Of a DNA stretch of 64,000 nucleotides, positions 1-9,600 are shown one piece after another. This DNA is from Anatilimnocola floriformis. GTDB taxonomy: Bacteria; Planctomycetota; Planctomycetia; Pirellulales; Pirellulaceae. Under the pieces are notes generated by a model, which was not told the origin of the DNA, ran no database searches, and saw only the letters and a list, made by a program, of their open reading frames with translations. Position 1 is the first letter of the stretch; each line of letters begins with the position of its first letter. Both the position numbers and the translations under genes were made by a program. The DNA lies in contig NZ_JAMLFW010000001.1 of the NCBI RefSeq assembly GCF_024256385.1, positions 2,790,001 through 2,854,000 on the forward strand. Reading direction: 5' to 3'.

Positions 1-1696
1 TGATCGCCAGCGTGAGAGGAATCTTGATTTTGACCGTTGTTCCTTCGCCCGGTGCGCTTTGCAATTCGATGATGCCGCCGATGCGCTCGATGTTGGTCTT
101 CACCACATCCATTCCCACGCCGCGGCCTGACACGCTCGTCACTTGCTCCGCAGTGGAAAAACCTGCCGCAAAGATCATTTGCGAAAGTTCGCGATCGCTC
201 ATGCGGGCGGTTTGATCGGCAGAGAGCAAGCCGCGCTCGATCGACCGTTTGCGAATCCGCTCCAGGTTCAGCCCCGCGCCGTCGTCCGAAATCTCGATAT
301 TGACCTGACCACCTTCATGGTAAGCCCGCAGCACCAGGCGGCCCTCGGTCGGCTTGCCGGCTGCTTGCCGCACACTCGGCGATTCGATGCCATGGTCGAC
401 AGAGTTGCGGATTAAGTGGGTGAGTGGATCCTTGATCGCTTCGACAATGGTTTTGTCGAGCTCGGTGTCCTTACCTTCCATTTCGATCCGCACTTCCTTG
501 TGCAATTGTCCGGCCAGATCGCGTACAACGCGGGGAAACTTGGCCCACACATTACCGATTGGCTGCATCCGCGTTTTCATCACGCTTTCTTGCAACTCGG
601 TGGTGATCAAGTTCAGCCGCTGAGCCGTGCTGTGAAAGGTGGCATCTTCCAGTCGACCGGTGTATTGCACGATCTGATTGCGGGCCAGCACAAGTTCGCC
701 GACGCGGGTCATCAACTTATCGAGCAGACCGACGTCGACGCGAATTGTGGTGTCGCTGCCGCTGCTCGACGACTTTTCGCTGACGGGATGTTCTTGTACG
801 GCGGTTTTCGTTTTCTGTTCCGGCTGTTGTTCGCAAACGCTGGCAACCGGCCGTGATGATTCCGCCGCGATCGGCGTCTTCTTCCCTTGCGACAACCGCT
901 CCACAACCGCGGCCACGGCAATAGTCGCTTCGCAGTCGCCATTTTCAACCGCAGTCACAATGTCACGACATTTGTCGACGGCAGACATGAGGGCAGAGAT
1001 GGCGTCGGTCGACACAGGGTTAGCTTCATCGCGCAGCTGGGTCAGCAACCGTTCGGTCGCTTGAGCAATGCTTTCCAGGTTCCGCAACGAAAGTAAGCCG
1101 GCGCCAACGGTGACCGTATGCATCGAGCGAAACAGGATTCGCACAATCTGCGGCGAATCGGGGGCTTGCTCGAGACAAAGGAGTTCCTGGTCCATGCTGT
1201 CGAGTTGTTCGCAACATTCGCTCAGGAACTCACGCACCGACGGACTAAGCTCGATTTTGTGAGCGACTGTCGCTTCTACCGGCGCGGGCTGTTGGCTCGC
1301 TGCTGCTTGTTGGTGCGGCAGATATTGCTGCAGTTCGGCAACGTAGTCAGTAATGTCGGCTTCATTCGAAGTATCAATGGCCTCAATCAGGCCTTTCATG
1401 AAATCCGAAGCACGTAGGATGGATGTTACGAGCTCAGAGCTTGTGGCAATTTCGCGATTTCGCATGTTGTCGAGGACTTCTTCTAGCCCATGCGCCAAAG
1501 CGCCGATGCGATCGAGTCCCAGGAAGCCGGCGGAACCCTTGATGGTATGCATCGTGCGAAACACGCCATTGACGAGTTCCACATCCTGCGCGGCGCCGGC
1601 AGATTCAATGGCCAGCAACTGCTGTTCGATATTCGCCAGTCCTTCTTGCGACTCGACGACGAACTCGGCGATCAAATCGGAATCAAAGTCGCTCAT
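1..1696 (-). CDS. cheA: Chemotaxis-type histidine kinase CheA (3' end outside window)
   Basis: Cytoplasmic hybrid-phosphotransfer kinase that passes phosphate from an Hpt histidine to response regulators. About 565 codons are visible, starting at the ATG at 1696; the CheW-like C-terminus lies beyond the left edge. Order seen: Hpt-1 with MHTIKGSAGFLGL (phospho-His near residue 50), a second Hpt-like segment with MHTVTVGAG (His near 193), a dimerisation segment (GLLDKLMTRVGELVLARNQ), then the ATPase with N-box HLIRNSVDHGIE, DDGAG and GRGVGMDVVK. In the second Hpt the Lys that normally follows the His is replaced by Thr. A small gene lies 28 bp upstream in the same direction. Family assignment is firm; whether it serves chemotaxis or another pathway cannot be told because the partner genes are outside the window. 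Confidence 0.95.
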   Translation of the reverse strand, partial: MSDFDSDLIAEFVVESQEGLANIEQQLLAIESAGAAQDVELVNGVFRTMHTIKGSAGFLGLDRIGALAHGLEEVLDNMRNREIATSSELVTSILRASDFMKGLIEAIDTSNEADITDYVAELQQYLPHQQAAASQQPAPVEATVAHKIELSPSVREFLSECCEQLDSMDQELLCLEQAPDSPQIVRILFRSMHTVTVGAGLLSLRNLESIAQATERLLTQLRDEANPVSTDAISALMSAVDKCRDIVTAVENGDCEATIAVAAVVERLSQGKKTPIAAESSRPVASVCEQQPEQKTKTAVQEHPVSEKSSSSGSDTTIRVDVGLLDKLMTRVGELVLARNQIVQYTGRLEDATFHSTAQRLNLITTELQESVMKTRMQPIGNVWAKFPRVVRDLAGQLHKEVRIEMEGKDTELDKTIVEAIKDPLTHLIRNSVDHGIESPSVRQAAGKPTEGRLVLRAYHEGGQVNIEISDDGAGLNLERIRKRSIERGLLSADQTARMSDRELSQMIFAAGFSTAEQVTSVSGRGVGMDVVKTNIERIGGIIELQSAPGEGTTVKIKIPLTLAI

Positions 1697-1724
1697 GGTT
1701 TGTCCGCCAAAAGGTATGCGAGGA

Positions 1725-2162
1725 TTAGGAGCAAGCGATTGCGCTGCACTGCGGAGCCGCCTTCGGCTCCTGAGCATTGCGAATGATGCTTGTCAGGATG
1801 TGTTGCAAATCGGCGAGGCCCCGTTCGGCCACTCCCTGGTCTTGGATCAGGCACTCGCTCAGCGAACGACGTTGCCAGTAGGCGAGCAGCGTCAACTCAG
1901 CGATTTGCGGCAACGTGAGCAGATCCAACTGATTGGCGCAGGCTCCAAAGGTCTCGCCGGTCGAAGCCTGCAGTTGCAAAACCGCCGAGGCTTCGCGAAC
2001 AGACAGCATCCGACTCGAAAGCGAGACTGCGCCCATCCATTGCGGACCGCGCCACCGTGCTTGCCAGGCCTCTGCCACGGTCGCGGCAGGCAAGCAACCC
2101 GATTCGACGAGAAAGTGTTCAAACACCTCGTCGAATTCGCAAACCAGCCCCACGCGTGTCAT
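1725..2162 (-). CDS. Small protein co-transcribed with cheA, unknown function
   Basis: Conserved-looking 145-residue protein ending 28 bp before cheA on the same strand, so very likely in one transcript with it. It is soluble and helical, with three similar stretches built around a hydrophobic helix followed by a glutamine-rich turn (for example QARWRGPQWMGA, LQLQASTGETFGACANQLDLL, LAYWQRRSLSECLI). This resembles small repeat proteins found beside chemosensory kinases in planctomycetes and deltaproteobacteria, but I cannot name a family. The ATG at 2162 is preceded by GTGAGAGCGA, a plausible ribosome site; an in-frame ATG at 2213 would add 17 hydrophobic residues and is less likely. An adaptor or modulator role for CheA is inferred from position only. 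Confidence 0.6.
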   Translation of the reverse strand: MTRVGLVCEFDEVFEHFLVESGCLPAATVAEAWQARWRGPQWMGAVSLSSRMLSVREASAVLQLQASTGETFGACANQLDLLTLPQIAELTLLAYWQRRSLSECLIQDQGVAERGLADLQHILTSIIRNAQEPKAAPQCSAIACS

Positions 2163-2313
2163 ATTCGCTCTCACTGCCCGCAGCACGAATGAAAAACTTA
2201 CCCAGACATACATGCCTTACCGAAACGGAAAAGCCAGTGCCTCCCCATGCGGATGGTTCGTAGGTAAATTCCTTAGCTGTGCGCCGCAGCAGCGCGCAAA
2301 GTCCACCAAATGC

Positions 2314-5258
2314 TCAACGCGGCGGTGGTGAGAGTGGCAGCAGAATCGAGAACTGTGTGCCGCCGCCAACAGCGGGTTTGCAGTCGATTTCGCCGCGATG
2401 CGCGCGGACGATTGTCGCGCTGATCTTCAATCCCATTCCGAGGCCGTTGGCCTTGGTGGTGAAGAAAGGAGTGAAGAGTTGAGAGACTTCGGCGGGTGAA
2501 ATTCCCGCCCCGTAGTCACGGATCGAAACGCAGCAATGAGTCGGCGAAATTGCCGCCGCGGTAATCTCCACAAGCCGCCCACTTGAGCGACCGTGGCCTC
2601 GAGAGCATTGCGCAGGATATTGATGAACACCTGCTGCAGTTCGATCGTATCGGCAAACAACCACAGCGGGTCTTCCGGCATCGCGACGCGGCATTGAACG
2701 CCGGCGTTTCGGTATTCGTGACGCAGCAGTTCCAGCGAAGCGGCCAGAATGTCACGCAGGTCCTGCGTTGAGCGGCGGCTTTCTCGCTTGGTCGCAAAGG
2801 CCCGCAAGCGGCGAATGATCTCGCCGCAGCGATTGGCGAGTTCGCCGATCTGACTAAATTTTTCGATCAAATCCGGTTGCGACAGCGCGCCGGCGTTCGC
2901 CGCGGCGGCACATCCTTCGGCATACAGGCTGATCGCTGCGAGCGGCTGATTGAGTTCGTGGGCAATGCCCGCGGCCATTTCGCCCATCGTCGCAATCCGT
3001 CCCGCATGCGCCGCTTGATTGCGCAGAGACTGAACTTCCTCTTCCGCCTGCACATCCTTGGAGACATCTTCGGTGAAGAACACCAGGCCACCGATGTTTC
3101 CTTCCGCGTCGCGCCAGGGCTGAATTTCCCAGCGCAACCAGGTTGCGGTACCGTCAGCGCGTTTGAACATATCACGTTCGCAGCGTTCGACGGCGCCTTG
3201 TAAACAACGGTTGTGAATTTCGCGCCAGCGCGGCGTAATTTCAGGAAAGACTTCGTAATGCGAGCGACCGAGCAGATCCTGCCCCTCAAGTCGGTAATCA
3301 ACGAGCCAGCGCAGGCTGCAAGCGATGTACTTCAAATCGCGATCGAACATCGCGACGCCGGCAGGCGCGTATTTGAGCAATAGTTGCAATCGCTCGCTGC
3401 TTTCGCGCAGCCTGGCCTGGGCTTGAGTCTGTTCCGTCATGTCGACAGCCAGACCCGTCATTCCGATCACTTTGCCGTCAATGTCATGAATGGGCTCATA
3501 GTGCGAATCAAAAAAGACTCCCTGACCTTCGGCCAAAAAATTGACCGATTCCCCAGACAAGGCACGTTCGATGGCGCGCAAAGATGGCGTCGCCGCAGGA
3601 TAAACCTCCGCAATCGTCTTGCCGACGAGTTGACCAGGACGCAATCCCACGCGGGCGAGACCGCGCCCCTCTGACGCAGTCACGCAGCCATCGCGATCGA
3701 GTGAGAACAAAATGAGCGGCGCCTTGTTGATGATCATCATCAACCGATCGTGCGCAATCTGCCGTTCTTGTTCGGCTTCTCGCCAGTTCGAGATCTCACT
3801 AAAGAGAACCGCGAATTGCAGCGGTTGCGTACGATACGCCAACACAATCCATTGCCGCTGCGTCTTCGGATGGACGTATTCGCTGCGCAACGGCTGACCC
3901 GTGAGCGCGACCTGTCCGTAGGTTTTGACCCAGAATTCGCGATCATCGCTAGGAAACTCAGAATGCAGCTTGCCGATGACATCGGCGCGGCGCACATTCA
4001 TCAACGTTTCGAAGGCGGGGTTAACGTCGAGATAGCGGTAATCGATTGGCTCTCCCTGGTCGTTCACGATCAGCTCGTGCAGCGAGAATCCTTCGGTCAT
4101 CGTTTCGAACAGTTGACGATAATGCTGTTCGCTGGCCTGTAACGCCTCCTGAATCTGCAAACGCTCCCGCATGTGCCGTTTGCGCTCGGTGATGTCGATC
4201 GTCGAAGCCATCAGCGATTGCGGTTGGCCATCTTGATCGCGAAGCAAGGTCGCAGAGACAAGCAACACAATCAGGTTGCGATCCTTGCGAACAAAGTTCA
4301 ACTCGCCGACCCAGGCATCGTTGGCCAGCACGGTCTCCATCACGCGTGCGCCGGCAGCTGGATCCTCACATAAATCTAAGGCAAACATTCCCAACATTTC
4401 TGTCGGCGAATCATAGCCCAGCATTTGCTGGAACGATTCATTGACAAAGGTCAGCCGGGCTTGCATGTCGGAGATCACAATGCCGTTGATCGATTGCTCG
4501 AGCGCGCGCTGCTTCAGCCGCGAAGCTTGCTCGGCATTTTCACGCTCGGTGACATCCAAGCCCACGCCGACCATCCAGCCCGAGTTGTTGCCAGGTTGAA
4601 AAGCCGAACATCCGTTCCACTCCAGGATGCGAATCTCACCGGTAGCGGAACGAATGCGGGTCTGCACCGTTTCCATCCCTTTGGCCAGATAAGAGTTGGC
4701 CATGGCCGTCTGAATGCGCGCCTGTTCGCTCGGCTCCAGAAACTCCGTGACCCAATCCTTCTCCTGGAGTTCTTTCAGAGACCATCCCAAGAACTCTGCC
4801 GTGCGCCGGTTGACGTAATGCAAATCACCGGCGTGGTTCAGAATCACAATGAAGAGCGGAATGGAATCAACCAGGTCGTTCGTCATGAACTTCCGCAGTT
4901 CCTCCTCCGAAGAAGGTTCCGCTGGCTTTGATTCACAACGGCAAGACGCTACCACTCGACCCGCTTGCCCCGACGGCAGAACGCCTCCCTGCAGACGAAT
5001 TCTCCAGACCGCGCTGGCGGTGCCGTTCAGTTCGAATTCTTCCGCCAACGGCGCACGAGATTCGACCGCCAGGCGCGCGGCCGCCAGCAAACGACTGCAA
5101 TCGGCGGCGCTGAGCACACTTAGCAGCGAAATCGGCTTTTTCTCGCCGCGAACAACCGGGACTGCTTGCAGAAATTCCTGCAGCGCAACATCTACCCAAT
5201 CCCGTTCCGACGCGGGGTCACATTCCCATATTCCAATGAAGCCAGCCTCTTCGAACAT
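2314..5258 (-). pseudogene. Multi-PAS sensor histidine kinase, split by a frameshift in the ATPase domain
   Basis: Read from the ATG at 5258, this encodes about six PAS-like segments in series (roughly residues 1-110, 125-245, 250-365, 380-500, 500-625, 630-745) and a HisKA box GEMAAGIAHELNQPLAAI with phospho-His near residue 767. The ATPase N-box (INILRNALEA) follows. At about 2575-2590 the frame breaks: the first frame runs into unrelated sequence and stops at 2427, while the missing half (SIRDYGAGIS, FFTTKANGLGMGL, GGGTQF) continues in another frame to a stop at 2314. One lost base, most simply in the GGG run at 2578-2580, explains this. No transmembrane segment is visible. It is divergent from the FixJ-type regulator, its likely partner. 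It is either a real inactivating mutation or a sequencing error; everything else in the gene is intact. Confidence 0.88.
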
Positions 5259-5453
5259 GGCAGGTATCCGAAGTCAATCATCGCAAATTCCAGAGACCTC
5301 GTAGGCTACCCAGTATGACGGCATCGCGAAAGGCCTTGGTGGGTATGGCTTTTCGGCGTTCTTGCCGTGCTGCGACCGAATCGGGATTTTCCTTAGTCGA
5401 TTTTGTATGTCATTTTTTGACAGTAAATGCCGATGTTCGCCTTACGATCATCA

Positions 5454-5473
5454 CTCGTTTGGGGGCAAACGAG
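5454..5473. promoter_or_regulatory. Hairpin in the divergent kinase/regulator intergenic region
   Basis: CTCGTTTG-GGGG-CAAACGAG is a perfect 8-bp inverted repeat about 57 bp before the FixJ-type regulator ATG. A TTGACA hexamer lies at 5417-5422 on the plus strand, but no convincing -10 stands at the usual distance. The repeat could be an operator or a leader hairpin; the role is unproven. Confidence 0.4.
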
Positions 5474-5530
5474 GGGTGATTTGCTTCCATTTTCACCGTT
5501 GAAACTGCAACTTCGATTGAGGCCGCCCCC

Positions 5531-6226
5531 ATGAATTCGCTTGCGGATGATTCGGTTCTTCTTCGGGACGACCTGGGATTTCGCCGGAACCAACCAATTC
5601 ATGTTCACGTAATCGACGACGACGCCGATGTGCGAGCCTCGCTCGAGTGGACGCTGCGATCCGTCGGTTATCCCGTTCAGACCCACGCCAGTGTGGCCGA
5701 GTTTAGCGACTGCAAATCTGTGCAAACGCCCTGCTGCGTGATCGTCGACCTGATCATGCCAGGCATGACCGGCTTGAAATTCTGCCGTGAACTCGCATCT
5801 CGCTCAGGTTGCAACTTCGTCATGCTCACGGGTCACGGCGACATCGCAACAGCCGTCGAAGCCATGAAGCTGGGCGCGACCGACTTTCTCGAAAAGCCTT
5901 GTCCACGGCAGAAGCTACTGAGCGCCGTGCAAAGAGCACAGCAATCACTGCTGGCGGAACTTGTGGAGCTCAAAGAAGAAGAACTCACGCGACAACAGAT
6001 CGAGCAACTGACGACGCGCGAGAAAGAAGTCCTGGAGCAAATGGCCCAAGGCCGAGTCACCAAGGAAATCGCATCTCAACTCGGCATCAGCGCAAAAACA
6101 GTCGACGTTCACCGCTCACGCATCTCTCAAAAGCTGCGTTTCGACTCTCCCACCCAACTCGGCAGGTTTGTCGCCGTTGAATATCGCCGCCAACAACGCC
6201 TCATCCGGCAGCAACCGCAAGATTAA
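5531..6226 (+). CDS. FixJ/NarL-type two-component response regulator
   Basis: DNA-binding response regulator of 231 residues. An N-terminal receiver has the acidic cluster VIDDDAD (about 30-33), the phospho-acceptor D73 in VIVDLIMPGMTG, the switch Thr in VMLTGHGD and the Lys in FLEKPC. A glutamate-rich linker (about 140-160) leads to a LuxR-type helix-turn-helix with LTTREKEVLEQMAQGRVTKEIA and KTVDVHRSRI, as in FixJ. It is transcribed divergently from the multi-PAS kinase, the arrangement expected of a cognate pair, although that kinase appears frameshifted. The ATG at 5531 gives a receiver with about 25 extra N-terminal residues; no better internal start is seen. A palindromic terminator follows. 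Confidence 0.93.
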   Translation: MNSLADDSVLLRDDLGFRRNQPIHVHVIDDDADVRASLEWTLRSVGYPVQTHASVAEFSDCKSVQTPCCVIVDLIMPGMTGLKFCRELASRSGCNFVMLTGHGDIATAVEAMKLGATDFLEKPCPRQKLLSAVQRAQQSLLAELVELKEEELTRQQIEQLTTREKEVLEQMAQGRVTKEIASQLGISAKTVDVHRSRISQKLRFDSPTQLGRFVAVEYRRQQRLIRQQPQD

Positions 6227-6294
6227 AGACTGCAATCGATCCTGCTGAGCGTTAGCATCTCATCGGGGTGCTTACTTACGGCGCCAGCGACTTC

Positions 6295-6319
6295 AAAAAA
6301 GCTCGTCGACGAGCTTTTT
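6295..6319. terminator. Bidirectional intrinsic terminator after the FixJ-type gene
   Basis: AAAAAA, then the perfect palindrome GCTCGTCGACGAGC, then TTTTT. It lies 69 bp past the regulator stop. The flanking A and T runs let it work in either direction. Confidence 0.8.
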
Positions 6320-6415
6320 CTTGGAATGACAATCGTGGTAAGTCCTTGCGCAGAATGGTACTCCAAGAGAGCCTGAACCTCCAACCTTCACTTCCGCAGG
6401 ACTTTTTAAATACCT

Positions 6416-6506
6416 GCCGAAAAGCTTCTTTCCCCCGGGCTTTCCGCCTCTGGGGCCGGTTCCCCCGCACAGGCATAAAAAGCTATCTCAGTATTGGCTT
6501 TTCGGC
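6416..6506 (+). promoter_or_regulatory. Long-range inverted repeat in the leader of the giant gene
   Basis: GCCGAAAAGC at 6416-6425 is exactly complementary to GCTTTTCGGC at 6497-6506, enclosing about 71 nt that include C- and G-rich blocks. The rest of the 6320-6625 region holds no credible gene. It may fold as a structured 5' leader of the giant secreted-protein mRNA, or contain its promoter. I do not recognise a known riboswitch. Confidence 0.35.
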
Positions 6507-6625
6507 CCGTCCGTCGGTATATTCCGATCTATCGCTCCAGATTCCGTAGCTAGCCTTACTGCTACTGCGGGCGCTTGGAGGTGGCCTCTCTCGACCCCTC
6601 TCTCACTCTGTTTTGGTACCTCTCC

Positions 6626-9600
6626 ATGCTGAGCCGTACTCGGGCAATGTTTCGTCGTTTCTTGACGCAGCGCAACAAACGGTCGTCACAAGCTCCTTCT
6701 GCCAGGCGGCGCGCGTTTCTCGAAGCTCTCGAATCACGCGTGGTGTTGCACGGCGACGACGGGCCGCAATGGTTCGACAATCCCACTGCGGAAGTCAACG
6801 GCTTGGGCCTAGTCATCAATGCGGCGAGCAGCCCGATCTACAACAACAAGTTGTCGATCACCAACGACCTCGAAGGCAACGTGATCATCACCGATGAGCT
6901 CGTGCCGTTCACCAGCACGAACATTCCCGGCGCGGAGCTGAGCGACGACAACCATCAGCTGAAGGTGCCGCAGGCGGTCATCTTTGCCAACGCCATCTAT
7001 GTGATCGGCGGCAACGGCGACGATACCCTGACGGTCGACTTTTCGCAGGGCAATCCGATTCTCCCTGGCGGTCTGTTCTTTCAGGGCGGATTGCAGAACA
7101 GCACTAATCCAGGCGATCAGATCGTGCTGCAAAACGGCACGGTCGATAGCGTCGACTACACGTTCGTCAACGAAAACGATGGCGCGATTGCGGTCGACGG
7201 TCGAAATATCAACTACACGGGCCTCGAGCCGGTCGTCGACAATCTCTCCGCGGCCACACGCAGCTTCACTTTTACCGGCGCTGCCGAAACCGTCACCATC
7301 AGCGACAACATCGCTGGCGATGGCATGACTCGCATCGACAGTACGCTGGGCGAATCGGTCGATTTCACGGCGCCGACGACATCGCTGACGGTGATCACCA
7401 ACGGCGGTGACACGGTCAATGTGAACAGCTTCGATGCCGCCTTCAACACGCCGCTCATTTCGCTCGAAGGAACGACCAGCACCAATACGTATAACCTCGG
7501 CACAGGCAACGTCATTCCCGATGCGACCAATTTGAATCTAGCCGGCAATGCTGCGCTCGTCCTCAACGCCGCGAACGGCGAAACGATCGGCGCGCTCTCC
7601 TCGACGAATACGACGCCCACTATCGCGCTGACCACCGCTGGCCAAGCGTTGACGCTGGGCAATGCTACGAGCACGGCTTTCACTGGCGTGATTTCGGGTG
7701 CGGGTAACATCATTAAACAAGGCGCAGGTACGCAAACGCTCTCGGGTGTGAACACCTTTACCGGCAACACCACCATCAACGCCGGGGCCATTGCCGTGGC
7801 CGCCGATGCTGGGCTCGGCGCTGCGCCAGGCGCAGTCGTGGCCAATGCGATTGTGCTCAACGGCGGCACACTGACAACGACGGCCGGCTTCACGCTGAAT
7901 GCCAACCGCGGCATCACTCTTTCCGGAACCGGTGGCACGGCGAACGTGACGGGTGGCTTGACCTACAACGGCACGATCACGGGCGCATTTCCCTTCACGA
8001 AAACGGGGGCCGGCGATCTCATCTTCTCGACCGCAGCCATCGTCCATGGTTTTAGCACCCTGACGATCAATAACGGCCGGCTGTTTTATGTCAGTCAAAA
8101 CAACGTGGGCAGCGCCGCCATTCCAATCTTGATTCAGAACGGCGGCATTCTCGATCTGCAGACCAACGCCTCGACCATCGGCAATCCGATCACCGTGCAA
8201 TCGGGTGGCGGCATCAACGGGCGCGCGGCGCTGACTCTCACGGGTGTGGTCACGCTGCCGACGACGGGCACTGTTATTTTCAATCGTGACGACGGCGCGA
8301 CGACGACGATCGTTATGAACAACGCCGCCAATGCCGTGGCGATGACCGGCGCGCTGACGATTCAGGTCGGCAACATCAACGCGACCGTCGGCACGGTGAC
8401 GATGAACCACTTGATCAGCGGCGGTTTCGGGCTCAACAAGACCGGCACCGCCGCGGTGCTTTTGAGCAACGCCAACACCTACACGGGTGTGACCAGCATC
8501 CAGGCCGGCACGATCATCGCGGGCAATGCGACGGCGCTGGGAACGACGGCTGGCAATACGGTGATCACCGCCGATGCCTCGCTCGATGTGCGTGCCAACA
8601 TCGGCACGGAAGGGATTTCGATCATCGGTGCCGGTGTCGGCCGCACGGGCGCTCTTGTGACTGGTGCGGGTAGCACAGGAACCGTTGGCGGGACCGTCGC
8701 GATGACCGGCCCAACTTCGATCGGTGGTGCTGGCACATTAAATATCGACGGCGTGATCTCGGGCGGTTTTGGCGTTACGAGGGTCGGCGCTGGCAATACT
8801 GTTTTGACCGCCACGAACACCTACACCGGCGTAACGAATGTCAAAGCCGGTACGCTGACGCTTTCGGGCGCAGCAGCCACGCTAGGCACGGCGGCTGCGG
8901 GGACGATCGTCGACAACGGCGCAGCACTCGCTTTGCAGGGCGGAGTGACGGTCGCTGGCGAAAGCTTGTCGTTAACTGGAACGGGCCCCGGCCCGGGTGC
9001 GTTGCAAGGCGCGCTGATTAATGTCAGCGGCAATAATTCGATTGCGGCTTCGAGCCCGATCACTGCCGATGACGTGAGCCTGGGGGAACTCCGTTTCTAC
9101 TCGCAAGCCAATACGTTGACGGTCGATGCTCCGATCAATCTGCGCTACTCCAAGCTGACCGTAGCCGGTCCGGGCAATACGACGATCAACGGCGTTATCA
9201 GTGGCGTGGGAACATCGGGAACTGGCGTGCCAGTCGAAAATGCAGCCACCAATACGCAGTTGTTCAATCTCGTTCCCGAAGCGAGCAGTTACTCGCTGAT
9301 CTACGAACTACCGATCTCGAACGCACTCGATTACGACGTCAGCCTCCCTTATTCGATCAACAACAACGTCGCCTTCACGGCGCCGTTCGATCGCATCGGT
9401 TATTACCTGGAGTTGTATAGCGGCGGCACGGGCCCCTCGTATGTCTTCGTGACGATGGACGCATTCACCACCAACGACGCCCAGATTGGCGTGCCCAACG
9501 GTGGTTGGATGTTCCAGCTTCCGGTGGCCAACATGAACGTCACGTCGAACGTGGCGGGTGTGGTCAATGGCACCAACATCGCGACCGGCAATATTGAATT

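Noticed and set aside
2427-2694. Last residues of the kinase first frame as a real C-terminus
   Set aside because: They have no kinase motifs, whereas the overlapping frame continues the ATPase domain exactly, so a frameshift is the better explanation.
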